In this document: one piece after another, positions 51,012-62,770 of the stretch | Position numbering within the stretch: position 1 is the first letter of the stretch | How the letters are laid out: every line of letters begins with the position of its first letter | Origin: Oncomelania hupensis | Lineage: Eukaryota; Mollusca; Gastropoda; Littorinimorpha; Pomatiopsidae | Length of the DNA: 64,000 nucleotides | Direction of reading: 5' to 3' | Assembly: GCA_036898135.1 (NCBI GenBank) | Contig: CM072521.1 | Location: 65,950,483 to 66,014,482 of the forward strand | Translations under genes and position numbers: made by a program | The notes under the pieces: generated by a model | What the model was told of the DNA's origin: nothing | Database searches by the model: none | The model's input: only the letters and a program-made list of their open reading frames with translations

Positions 51012-51835
51012 GATTGGCTGGAGAGGAACAAGAACTTAAACAACTTGTACAGAGGCTTGACACCACTTCCAGAGCCTATGGAATGGAAATAAGTGCAGAA
51101 AAGACCAAAATGATGACCAATAACACCAATGGCATCAACACGGACATAAAAGTCCAAGGCTTATCCCTCAACACAGTGCATAGCTTCAAATATTAAGGAG
51201 CCATTGTATCAGACAATGGGTCCCAACAGGCAGTCCTCTCCAGGATCGCACAAAACAACTGCTGCCCTGGCAAGGTTGAAGCCCATTTGTAAGGACAAGA
51301 CCCTCAGTCTACATTCCAAGGTAAGGCTGCTGCGCTCCCTTGTCATCTCCATCTTCCTATACGCTTGCAAAACATGGACCATCACAGCAGATCTACAACA
51401 AAGAATACAAAGCATGGAGATGAGGTGCTACAGAAGACTTCTGGGCATTCCCTATACCCAGCACATCACCAGCGACGAAGTCCGACAGACCATCACACAA
51501 GCCATTGGACAACACGATGACCTGCTCACAGTGGTGAAGAAACGGAAACTCCGATGGTACGGCCACGCCACCAGATCATCAGGCCTTGCAAAGACCATCC
51601 TGCAAGGCACAGTGCAAGGAGGTAGAAGAAGAGGGAGACCTAAAGAAAGGTAGGAGGACAACAATCGAGAATGGTCTGGCTTGACACTGAGCGAAGCCAT
51701 GTGGGTTGCTGAGAAAAGAGAAAGATGGAGTATGCTTGTTAAACGATCATCTGTGGTATCCCAGCGACCTCAGAGTTACGGGATAGGATAGGATAGGATA
51801 GGATAGGATAGGATAGGATAGGATAGGATAGGATG
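51012..51835 (+). pseudogene. RTE-like LINE ORF2 C-terminal half with (GGATA)10 tail
   Basis: The frame starts just after the RT catalytic loop: LAGEEQELKQLVQRLDTTSR, AYGMEISAEKTKMMTNN, then a stop where LGA is expected (51196). After a frameshift: KVRLLRSLVISIFLYACKTW, IQSMEMRCYRRLLGIPYTQH, VVKKRKLRWYGHATRSSG and an arginine-rich GGRRRGRPK segment. The end reaches VKRSSVV and then ten GGATA units (51781-51830). The domain pattern resembles RTE/BovB-type elements. The endonuclease and RT core are missing, and at least two frame breaks show it is inactive. Confidence 0.88.
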
Positions 51836-52612
51836 GTACATTTGGAAATACTTACGTGCTGCCGCCATTGTAATTGATCCATGTCGGATAAATAAAGTTG
51901 TATTGTATTGTTTGGTATTATATTGTTTTGTATTGAGTTGTTTGGAACTGTATTGTATTCTCACTTTATTTTAATGCACTTTATATAGTCAGAAAATCCT
52001 AAACTGCTGCAGAAATACTGCATGACTGTGAACTAATCTAGAGAACGCTTACACCGATTTTGACGTTTCTACAAAACGCAGGATAGTTGGGATGGCTTCA
52101 CTTCTCGACTTAAGGACAGTTTTTAGTCAGAAACAGCCAGCGTATGTGAGACTGCAGAAGCCTACACCCCGAACATCGCTAATGACTGGCTCAGCACGCT
52201 CAGATCATCTCTATGCAAGTCAAGTCAATGCATTCTTTATTTCTCAGAAAGAAAAATGTGGATTGTCGAGACAAGTTTTCATAGTGGCAATAAACACAGT
52301 GACAGCAATGGAATAGTAACATAACATTGAGGAAAACACACACACACACACCCGCACACACACACATGCGCACGCACACACAATATTACATAGGTTACAT
52401 TACATAAAGGATCCATTACAACAAATAAGTTGATAGCAGGTGGAAGAGGTTACGCCAATGAGCACTCTCGGAAGGGGGAAGTGGAGGAAATGGGTCGGTG
52501 ATAGCAAAACAGTGCGGGAAAGCATCAGAAATTGACAAGCTATGACAGCGGGACTGCCACTTAGGACGTTCCTTATCTATGTAAATTAGTATTATAAGAA
52601 AGACTGGCTCTT

Positions 52613-52615
<3 letters not shown>

Positions 52616-52643
<28 letters not shown>
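52616..52643. repeat. (AATC)n tail
   Basis: Seven AATC units, probably a retroposon tail as in the 582-bp element at 8868. The upstream body is not recognised. Confidence 0.7.
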
Positions 52644-52649
52644 GTGTAT

Positions 52650-53005
52650 TTAAAGGGACGCACTTTGATCACGCCCTCTCGACAGGTCCTTTTGACATTG
52701 ACAGTGACAAACATTCCGTAGTCTTGTGACTATCAATAGTAACGACTAGCCAACATTCTTGAGCTAAAAATAGCACCTGGTAAGCAACAGATTGCTCGTC
52801 AGGTTTTTCGTTTTAGGTTGATAAAATAGACTTTACCCTCCAGAACCAAAGACGCACTCCTCACGCCGCGTGGCGCACTCACAAATAGAGTCAAAGGTCA
52901 CGCTGCTAAGGTATTGATGAGGCGCTACAACAGGGAACTCATTCTCTGTCATAACAGAAGTGGGAAATTCATTTTTTGGGGGGTGGGGGGTAGTTTTCAG
53001 CAACG
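52650..53005. other. Unassigned stretch
   Basis: No repeat or gene recognised before the 34-bp array. Confidence 0.45.
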
Positions 53006-53243
53006 AAAGCCCAGTTTGTCATTGGTTAATGTATTAAACAAAGCCCAATTTGTCATAGGTGAATGTATTAAACAAAGCCCAATTTGTCATTGTTTAATGT
53101 ATTAAACAAAGCCCAATTTGTCATGGTTTAATGTATTAAACAAAGCCCAATTTGTCATGGTTTAATGTATTAAACAAAGCCCAATTTGTCATTGTTTAGT
53201 GTATTAAACAAAGCCCCATTTGTCATTTTTAATGTATTAAACA
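53006..53243. repeat. 34-bp tandem repeat, 7 copies
   Basis: AAAGCCCAATTTGTCATGGT with TTAATGTATTAAAC recurs every 34 bases, with small changes around TCATTGG/TCATAGG. TTTAATGTATTAAA is itself a palindrome in each unit. Confidence 0.93.
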
Positions 53244-53514
53244 AAACCTTTTGATTTGGGGGGTTTTTAATGTCTGTTTCCATATTTAGGTCAGATTAGA
53301 CGTAGGCTCGTAAGAATGTCCTTATCTATGTAAATTAGTATGGAAATAACTGTGGTAGTTATGTAAATGTCATTGTTTGGGAATTTCAAGGTCTGGTACA
53401 AGCGACCTATCACGTTAATATGTGTGCGCAGGGTTTGGCATAGTACTACTGGTCCTTGTATTTTACAACCATGCTTTAAAGGTATGAGAGGTTTTAGGAA
53501 TCCAAGGGTTAATA

Positions 53515-53922
<408 letters not shown>

Positions 53923-54011
<89 letters not shown>

Positions 54012-54012
54012 T
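53923..54012. repeat. (AAT)n microsatellite
   Basis: Pure AAT, about 30 units. Confidence 0.98.
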
Positions 54013-54078
54013 ATATAACACACAACCAAAACTTGCAGTTTCTTCTGAGCGCGAATTCACACGCTTTCACTCGCACCT

Positions 54079-54079
<1 letters not shown>

Positions 54080-54122
<43 letters not shown>
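54080..54122. repeat. (CAA)n microsatellite
   Basis: Pure CAA. Confidence 0.97.
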
Positions 54123-54123
<1 letters not shown>

Positions 54124-54384
54124 ACTTGAAGTAGGTTGTTTCTGGTTACTCCGGTTTCCTCACTCCCTTAGTAATGATTTTAGATATGCATAATGACAGT
54201 CTAAATTTCAAAATAAATATTCCTTCTCCCCACCCTCCATCCCAAGTTTTGTAATACCGGTTTTCGGTCTTGAATTGCGTGTGTACACGAATAGTGTTTG
54301 TAAGATGTGAATGCGTATGTTGGTTACAGATCGTCGCGATTTGAGACTGATTTAGAGGTTAAGTGCGTATTATAACAATAATTA

Positions 54385-54387
54385 TTG

Positions 54388-54471
<84 letters not shown>

Positions 54472-54619
54472 GTAGTGCTGCTTCTTCTTCTTCATCATCA
54501 TCATCATCATCATCACCATCATCGTTATCATCGGCATCGTCGTCGTTACTTCTATTATTATTATTATTATTATAATTATTATTATAATTATTATTATTAT
54601 TATTATTATTATTATTTTA

Positions 54620-54702
<83 letters not shown>
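54385..54702. repeat. (ATT)n and (ATC)n compound microsatellite
   Basis: ATT to 54472, a CTT/ATC/GTC stretch to 54550, then ATT with ATTT interruptions to 54702. Confidence 0.97.
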
Positions 54703-54704
<2 letters not shown>

Positions 54705-54997
54705 TCATTTAAGGGTGTAAGAGTGTTTGTTTGGAAAAACGAATGAATTCCCCATTAATGTGGTTATGCTATAAACTCTAATACTTTGCCTGTTATATTT
54801 GTCTAAAGCTAAAAATGTATTCAGCCCCGTTGTGCTTCGCAAGGGGTATTAGCTGTAAAAAAAAAACCGGCGTTTTCCTGTTCAATACGATATCAAGTTA
54901 AGCTGGAGAATGAACGGCCAAAAGTTAAATCAAACTTTTATTATACCAGGTCAATGTGTGCGTTATGCACAATTGCACTCTTGACAGAATAGTGAAG

Positions 54998-54998
<1 letters not shown>
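54703..54998. other. Unassigned stretch
   Basis: No gene or repeat recognised. Confidence 0.4.

Positions 54999-55058
<60 letters not shown>
54999..55058. repeat. (GA)n microsatellite
   Basis: Pure GA. Confidence 0.97.
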
Positions 55059-55062
<4 letters not shown>

Positions 55063-55504
55063 ATCGTGGTGATGGTAGTAGTGTTGGTGGAGTGAGGGGG
55101 TTATTTCAGTTTCAGAAATAAAAAAAAAAACAAGACAAACTAAAGCGTGTCTAGGGGAGGGAAAGCAGGGGCGGGAAGGAGGGAGGGTGAATGGGAGGAC
55201 GGTTAGGAAGGGGAGAGGGGGATTGTATAGTTAGATCAACAAACAAAGCACAGAAAGTCGTGTTGGAAAATCGTGCAGTGGTTAATCGCAATGTAAGTCA
55301 TAAGTCACGAGTTACTGCTCTTGCCAAATTAAACATTGCTAACTTGCAGTAGCGCAATTACTGTCACACACACACACCTATACACACACTCGCACACACC
55401 CTCCCCCCCACACACAAACACACACACACAATCTATGAATCTGCAACACGGACACTTCAAATGGAAGGAATCGAAATGTTAGTACTTTTATAATAGCGCA
55501 TTAC

Positions 55505-55600
55505 CAAATTAAACTCAAGCAGTCCAAGGCGCCAACTTGCTGCTGGATGCGCACTTTCTAACGCCTCAGACAACTGAGCGATGTGAGCGACCTCAATGTA
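55505..55600 (-). mobile_element. SINE-A fragment, minus strand
   Basis: AGGCGCCAACTTGC and ACGCCTCAGACAACTGAGC parallel 62351-62400 of the better-preserved minus-strand copy. Confidence 0.6.
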
Positions 55601-55740
55601 TGCACGTTTACGTGAGTTTGTCACACCTGGCTTTTGGACACAATGGCCGGGAATGTGACTGTTGTTTTAGGTTAGATTTCTTTTTCTTCTTCTTTTGGAT
55701 GTAGCGGTTGGTTTCCTGGATACACAACGAAATACAATGA

Positions 55741-55860
55741 TCCTATCCTATCCTATCCTATCCTATCCTATCCTATCCCGTAACTCGGAGGTCGTAGGGG
55801 CACCACAGATGATCGTTTAACCAGCGTACTCCATCTTTCCCTGTCCTCAGCAACCCTGAT
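55741..55860 (-). mobile_element. RTE-like LINE extreme 3' end, minus strand
   Basis: Seven TATCC units are followed by CGTAACTCGGAGGTCGTAGG and CCAGCGTACTCCATC, up to CAGCAACCCTGAT. Only about 80 bases of the LINE remain. Confidence 0.87.
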
Positions 55861-56677
55861 ATAATCATACCTACAATTATACAATTATACCTATACCATA
55901 AATTAAAGGGTCACAGAATGACGGATTTTTTACAATTATTTTTTAGTATTTTTATGTTGTTTGTTTGTTTGTGTGTGTGTGTGTGTGTGCGTGTGTGTAT
56001 GTGTGTGTGTGTGTGTGTGTGAGAATGTGTTTATTCTGGAAATTGCGTTGTTGTTACATTAAAGGATGATATATCGGGTAATCGTTGTAACAACAACAAC
56101 AACAACAATACTCACAAAAACTACCAATAAGCTTTTAATTCAGACGTCTCTGTCTTTGTCTTCTAAACAAATAACTCTATCCCTATTATATACACTTTCG
56201 CTATGGTGTTATTTTTAGAATCCATCATGATGCTATTTATACGCACATAAACACACACAAAATATATCGATTTATATGAAAACCGTACTTTTGAACGTTT
56301 TCTTTTCTTCTTTTTTAAAAACAAATAATCTTATTCTTTTTTTTTTTGTGGGGCAACAATCACTGTCAATTTGAAAAGGATCTGTAATATGAACTGTGTG
56401 ATCTTCGGCCCCTTTTAATAAAAATGGAATGTTGTCCGGAAAGGAACGTGCGCGCGACAACAGCAGCCATGGCGGAGTCAGTAACGGAGGCTGAGGCAGT
56501 TTAACGATCTCAACAATAAAAGCACGAAGCAGAGAGCAGGAGCTCAGACCTACAGCCCTGGAAAGGCAGCAAAGCCTTGGTTATATATCTTTATATCGGA
56601 AGGAAAACGTACCACGTAAAGTAGCAGTAAATCGAGACGCCGTTATGGAACGATAGCTTCGTAACTATTTATGCTTC
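55861..56677. other. Unassigned stretch with a GT microsatellite
   Basis: (GT)n lies at 55974-56022. CCATGG at 56469-56474 is a good initiation context on either strand, but the frames are short (34 codons minus, 11 codons plus) and I cannot identify a gene. Confidence 0.45.
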
Positions 56678-58290
56678 CTATCCTATCCTATCCCGTAACT
56701 CGGAAGTCGTTGGGGCACCAAAGATGATCTTTTAACCAAGGTACTCCATCTCTTTCTCTGTCCTCAACAACCTTCATGGCTTCGCTCAGTGTCAAGCCAG
56801 TTTATTCTCGAATGTTGTCCTCCCACCTCTTTTTCGGTCTCCCTCTATTTCTGCCTCCTTGCACCATGCCTTGCAGGATGGTCTTTGCAAGGCCTGATGT
56901 TCTGCTGACGTGGCCATGCCATCGGAGTTTCCGTTTTTTCACCACTGTGAGCATGTCATCATCGTGTTGTCCAATGGCTTGCGTTATTGTCTGTCGGACT
57001 TCGTCGTTGGTGATGTGCTGGGTATAGGCAATGCCCAGAAGTCTCCGGATTAGGATCCTTCAGATGAGAGTATAAACCGAGGTCTAGTCTGTGGCGCATA
57101 CATTCGATCATAACGGACTTTAAAGATCCTGACGCTCATGTCCTAGACGGGTGAGTGCCGGTGACAAGAACACACCCAGCATGCACTTAGGTCCTCCTCC
57201 CCCATCCCTGGCTGCCCAGGATTGTGCTCAGTTGTACGGTCGTCAGACCATGCGCCCAAAGGCTGCGGGTGGGCGTCTCGGGCGGCTTGAGTTAGATCCT
57301 CTATCGGCCAGCGCCTTGAGCAGCTCTTGAGCTGATAAAGCGCTATATAAGAACGATTAAATTAAATTTTAAAAAAATAAATAAGTCTTCTATAGCACCT
57401 CATCTCCATGCTTTGTATATTTTGTTGTAGATCTGCTGTCAGGGCCTATGTTTCGCAAGCATATAGGAAGATGGAAAAGACAAGGGAGCGCAGCAGCCTT
57501 CCCTTGGAGTGTAGACTGATAGTCCTGTCTTTCCAAATGGGCTTCAACCTTGTCAGTGCAGCAGTTCGTGCGATCCTGGAGAGGACTTCCTGCTGAAACA
57601 CATTGTCTGATACAATGGTTCCTAAATATTTGAAGCTATGGACCGTGTTGAGGGATTGGCCTTGGACTTTTATATTCGTGTTGATGCCGTTGGTGTTGTT
57701 GGTCATCATTTTGGTCTTCTCTGCACTTATTTTCATTCCAAAGGCTCTGGAGGTGGTGTAAAGCCTCTGTGTAGGCTGTTCAAATTCTTGTTCCTCTCCA
57801 GCCAATCCATCAATGTCATCCGGGAAACGGAGGTTGGAGATTGCTCTACTCCCTATGTTGACTGTGCGTTTGTGATCGGCAAGGGCCTCTGACATGATGC
57901 GCTCTAGGAAGTTGTTGAAGAGTGTTGGAGAGAGTAGGCACCCTTGACGCACGGCGATTGTTGTTCTGAACCAGTTCCCGATGGGCTGCACTGGTAGCCT
58001 TGTCATACAGGCTTTTGATTACTTCAATAATGTTAGGGCTGATGTTGTACACTCTCTTGGTTGCCCACAGAGCTGCATGCCAGACTCGGTCAAACGCTTT
58101 GTTGAAGTCTACAAACACATGATACAGATGTTGGTGCTGTAGGTATTTTTCGTAGATTATTCTGAGGTTGAAAATCTATTCAGTAATACTTCGCCCTGCC
58201 CTGAATCCTGCTTGTTGTTCAGCTATGATTTGTACAGCTTGGGGTCTCAACCTGCTGATTATTATTTTCTGGAGGACCTTGCTGGGATGG
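56678..58290 (-). pseudogene. RTE-like LINE ORF2, RT to 3' end, interrupted by SINE-A
   Basis: The minus strand begins at about 58290 with QAVQIIAEQQAGFRAGRS, then FVDFNKAFDRVWHAALW, VRQGCLLSPTLFNNFLERIM and catalytic FPDDIDGLAG, in which the usual Ala is Pro. The C-terminal half follows with AFGMKISAEKTKMMTNN, SFKYLGTIVSDN and IFLYACET. It is broken at 57382-57045 by SINE-A and resumes to the (TATCC)n at 56678. This is the longest copy of the family here. The endonuclease is absent and frameshifts occur (near 58000), so it is inactive. A minisatellite starts exactly at its upstream edge. Confidence 0.88.
57045..57382 (+). mobile_element. SINE-A insertion with AAGTCT duplication
   Basis: AAGTCT at 57039-57044 and 57383-57388 flank the insert. 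Uninterrupted relatives read AGAAGTCTTCTGTAGCACC through this point. The SINE lacks its tRNA head and starts near CCTTCAGATGAGAGTATAAA. Its orientation is opposite to the host LINE. Confidence 0.88.
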
Positions 58291-58545
58291 CTGATGAGTC
58301 ACACCGTATGACACATCGTATGACACCGTATGACACATCGTATTACACCTCATATGACACATCGTATGACATCTCGTATGACAAACAGTAAGACACATCG
58401 TATGACACAGTATGACACATGCTATGAAACACCGTATGACTCTTCGTATGACACACCGTATGACATATCGTATGACACACATGACACATCGTATGACACA
58501 CCTTTTGACATATCGAATGACACTCAGTATGACACACCGTATTTA
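58291..58545. repeat. 11-12-bp minisatellite (CGTATGACACAT)
   Basis: About 20 degenerate units of CGTATGACACAT/CGTATGACACAC begin where the LINE similarity ends. Both strands carry repetitive frames that are artefacts. Confidence 0.9.
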
Positions 58546-58913
58546 TGGTTACAAGGAAAATAAAACGTGATGACATGTATCCTTTACAAATAGGGGTGCC
58601 TCAATTCGCTGCTGCTCCGCGCGTTCTTCTGCCATTTGTATTCGAACAAACTTTACTGCCTCTACTTTTGTCCTCTGCCGTTCCGTTAAACTACAGGAAA
58701 CTTGTCCGTGTAGGTCTAATACAGCTGTCTAGTTGCATGTTCTTACCTTACTTGGTCAGACGTCAGACGGAAGTGTACAGACGGCAAAAAAAAAAACCTA
58801 GCAGACGACCAATTTATAAAAGTGTAGCGTGGCTTGTACAGTAAATCAGTTGTGGGTCCATTGTATCTAGATCCGAGTTTCCACCAAAGAGTATGAGATG
58901 TGTCACTTCTATT

Positions 58914-58916
<3 letters not shown>
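58546..58916. other. Unassigned stretch
   Basis: GTCAGACGGAAGTGTA near 58757 is similar to GTCAGACGGAAGCGTA near 63530, which hints at a dispersed repeat. No gene is recognised. Confidence 0.4.
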
Positions 58917-58965
<49 letters not shown>

Positions 58966-58966
58966 A
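58917..58966. repeat. (CA)n microsatellite
   Basis: CA tract with two A interruptions. Confidence 0.95.
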
Positions 58967-59099
58967 ACATCCTTTGTTCGACTCTAGTTCTAGGCAACAA
59001 ATAAGATGCGCTCAGATAAATTTAGCACGTAGACCCCGCTAAGGGCATGAGCTATAAAAGTGTTGTATTTCCTGATCAACACAAGATGAAACAGAGCTG

Positions 59100-59380
59100 A
59101 AGAAGAAAGAGCGAAAACTAAAACAAAGGCTTCACTGCCTAGCTTGCCACACAACCACCGAACCACAGCAAACACCAGCAAAACAAGCGCACAACATACA
59201 CCAGTACCCAGGTGTGAATGGGGTACTTGGCTCTGTTTAGTGACCGGAGAAGGTAAAGCAGCGATGAAGAAGGAATAGGCATCGCTCTCAGTAAGCTGAC
59301 CCAGAGAAAAAAGAATTCCATACGCTGCTCTCTCTCCCCAACGGACGAAAGGTTTCGGGAACGCCTTTTCCATCTTTTTG
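59100..59380 (+). mobile_element. 5S-SINE-family body, head not recognised
   Basis: GTAAAGCAGCGATGAAGAAG and AGGCATCGCTCTCAGTAAGC are inverse relatives of 45588-45630 and 53711-53755. The tail side ends in a GAAAGGTTTCGGGAACGCC string. The 5S-like core is not recognisable here. Confidence 0.5.
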
Positions 59381-59552
59381 TGTATGATGTTTATATCATA
59401 GAGAATAATGCCAGCTTTGATTAAACATACGATTTACCTGTCTAAAACTAGCACTTTCAGCACACATTCTTAGGGTAAGGTATCCCCCAATTGTGGGCAG
59501 TTTAGTTTATCTTGTAGTTTCAGTCCATGTTACTCGATCGTGAACTGCCCAC

Positions 59553-59726
<174 letters not shown>

Positions 59727-59739
59727 TTTTAAGAAGAAG

Positions 59740-60035
59740 AAGAAGAAGAATACAGGATGTTATCACGCGCTTTTTCTTCAATCGGACCCAAAGCGCGGCG
59801 GTCTGAAGAGATCGCTATTACAAAAGTCGGAACAGAAAGGAATTTCTTTTTTTGAAATTCTACATTGACTCTTTCTATACCATTATTGTAGGGAGAGAGG
59901 AAACCGAGGTACCCGGAAAAACCCTCAGTGTACTGAAAATGTCTGGTACCTAAGTCACGTAAGATCGTCCCACGCAGGGCTCGAGCCAGCGACCTTCGGC
60001 AGAGGAAACCTGCGCCCTATCCACAGCATGGATGT
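59740..60035 (-). mobile_element. tRNA-derived SINE-C
   Basis: The minus strand starts with GTGGATAGGGCGCAGGTTTC (A box) and GGCTCGAGCCCTGCGTG (B box), then a body with GGGTACCTCGGTTTCC, and ends GCGCGTGATAACATCCTGTA with a CTT-rich tail. It is not a functional tRNA. A partial relative is at 30312-30535. Confidence 0.78.
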
Positions 60036-61130
60036 CCAGATGCATTTGATGTAGCGGCAGGTAAAATGTTCAGTTCAAACACGTGGGTGTGAATCAACGG
60101 TGCATGTTGGCCATGCGCACGACCTACAGTCTTTTTTCCTTTATTGCTGGCAAGATTAATAACCAGTCCTAAACTACTCAGTACAAAAAGGACTAAAGAC
60201 GGTACATTGAACAGGACGTGATGCGGTACAAAGGCTTGATGAAAGTACATAACGCCTGGCCTTGGAAGAAACCTCCTTTAGTGGGCTAACATGGTGGCAG
60301 GTTAAAAAAATGTAAAAAAAAGAGTCTGGAACGACAGTCCACGGACCGGTGAGCACGCGTATTCGAAATTGATATTTAAAATATATTGCAATATCTTTTC
60401 AACAACTACACTGCTGAAGGTAGATCAGAAGCTTGTAGAAAACGTTTCGTCATTAATCTATCATGACGTATGCATATGGAAAGCGGAAGTGTCCACAATT
60501 GGGAGCTGTCTGCATCTCTATTATAGGCATACTTTTTGAATTGCTTTTTTCTTTTAACATCTATGAGAGAGACAGACAGGCAGACAGATAGACCGAGAGA
60601 GAGGCAGACAGACAATATGACAGAGAAATTAGATGAAATATGAAAATACAATGTACAAACAAATGAAAATGTTAACTTACCTTTCAATATAGTACCCTGG
60701 ACAGTTAGTTTCAACCCAACAAGTGAGTACGTCTATATCTGTCGAACAATTGTAAAACACTTTTGACGCCACCTTACAGTCATAGTCGAATCTCCAACAC
60801 GACACTGAAAAACTCGAACTATGAGTTCACTGTCTTCCCACAAGAAACGAAGTTCACACTGTGACAAATTTGCGCTCTAAATGAATAGAGTTCATGCCAA
60901 ATGTAATCTAAATATGCCAGCTATGTACGCATAAAATGCGTGGCCACTTCAAAATGATAAACTTAAAGGGCTATTTGGATTCCACTACATGAAGATCACG
61001 AATCCATTGGCATTTCGTTCCAAAAAAAGAACATCAATTTGAGTATTCAAGAATCCATTGGCTATTTTTTTAGGGGAAGGGAGAGGGGGAGGGCATAGTC
61101 CTACAATAATAGATATATAGCTTCTATAAT
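60036..61130. other. Unassigned stretch
   Basis: I see nothing recognisable except a short GACAGACAGGCAGACAG repeat at 60570-60615. GAATCCATTGGC occurs twice (61009 and 61049), a minor local duplication. Confidence 0.45.
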
Positions 61131-61295
61131 TTACATGTCCCTAGTTAGTAAAATGTTGTAGTAAACTTAGTTTTTATTGTTGCAGTTCAGCTTTAAATTG
61201 TTCGATTTGAAAGCATGTTTGTGAGTCCATTCGTGGCAATGAAGTGGTCTACAATCACATCAGCGAACAGACGGTAAAATACAATATGAATGGAA
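61131..61295 (+). repeat. Diverged relative of the 4.5-4.7 kb insertion
   Basis: GTTCAGCTTTAAATTGTTCG then TGTTTGTGAG and GGTCTACAATCACATCAG parallel GTTCAACTTTAAACTGTTAT and GGTCTAAAATCACATATG at 4590-4670. Confidence 0.5.
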
Positions 61296-61547
61296 GGGCC
61301 CCAACATTACACATTTCAGCGTCACAGAACCCTTCCAAATTGACAGTAAGTGTTGCCCCTACTGGAGAAAAATAAAAGATGAAGCCAAAATTTAACATCT
61401 TTCAAAGTTACTAATTTGATATTAATCAATAAAATTATTTGTTTGTAGGCCTGTTAATAGCATCACGGTTAAAAAATTGCATCTATATCTGACGAAAACG
61501 GACAATTTCAGATAGTAGTAGTAGTACGAGCAGTAACTATAGTAGCA

Positions 61548-61548
<1 letters not shown>

Positions 61549-61630
<82 letters not shown>
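61549..61630. repeat. (ATT)n microsatellite
   Basis: Pure ATT. Confidence 0.98.
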
Positions 61631-61632
<2 letters not shown>

Positions 61633-62249
61633 CATGTATAACGTTTTTCTTACCTAGATAATGTAGGTACTTACTGGCCCACACAGAAAACACTAACATT
61701 AACGGAATCCATCCCGCAAGTGTCCTTTGCAAAAACACCGTCTTACTGAAACGCCATCTTACTCAAACACCATCTAATTCAAAACACTCACTCTATAAGC
61801 CTTTGAGCTTGGGAAATAAGCGCGCTGTAGAACAACAAAAAAGTCCTGACTGAAACACTAAAGTCCCGACCCCAGTGGGCGCAGTCAGCGTTCAATTGGG
61901 GAGGGACAGAGTGTCTGGCTTAGCCTATATTGCGTATTAAATCTGCCCCTTCGCATCCTCCCTTCAGGCGACTACTACAGTTGCCAGGATATTATATAAT
62001 CTGGAGAATTAGCACAGCTCTTGCGTCTCGTTGGTTGTCCCTATAGCGCTTCCGGGAAGATAACTGCAGCATAATCTGGTAGTCCTGATGGCACTTTATT
62101 TATCGAGAAACTCTGAACCGGCTCGCCCGGGGAAGGTGCAGTCGCATCCTGTGGCGCGCCCAAATCCAACCTACCTAATATTAGTTGAGTTTTTTAAATC
62201 GTGTTTTTTTTCAAATATAATTATTTAAATTTACGTCTTTTTACTATTT
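61631..62249. other. Unassigned stretch
   Basis: No gene or repeat recognised. Confidence 0.45.
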
Positions 62250-62638
62250 TATTTTATTTATTATTTAATCGTTCTTATATAGCGCTTTTCCAGCTCAAGA
62301 GCTGCTCAAGGCGCTGGCCGATACAGGATCTAAGTCAAGCCGCCAGAGGCGCCAACTTGCAGCCTTTGGGTGCATCGTAATAACGCTTCAGACAACTGAG
62401 CACCATTCTGGGCAGCCAGGGATGGGGGAGAAGGACCTAGGTGCATGCAGGGTGTGTTCTTGTTACCGGCACTCACCCGTCTTGGACATGAGCGTCAGGA
62501 TCATTAAAGTCCGTTATGATATAATGTATGCGACACACAGACTAGACCTCGGTTTATACTCTCATCCGAAGGAGTAGGAAACGGGAGTAAAGTGTCTTTC
62601 CCAAGGACGCAACACAATGGCCCGGCTTGGGCTCGAAA
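62250..62638 (-). mobile_element. SINE-A, nearly complete, minus strand
   Basis: It runs from the reversed AAAT tail and TAGCGCTTTTCCAGCTCAAG to the body (TAGACCTCGGTTTATACTCT, CAAGGACGCAACACAATGG) and stops at the B box remnant (GGGCTCGAA). The A box is missing. Confidence 0.87.
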
Positions 62639-62770
62639 ATAAATAAAAACCTTCATTACAATTTGCACAAATCTGTTTCATAATAATACTATAACGTGAA
62701 CTATAACATGACAATACACAATGGTTTTACGTCATCATCTTGTGATATGATCATTCCATTGTCCTCGTAC

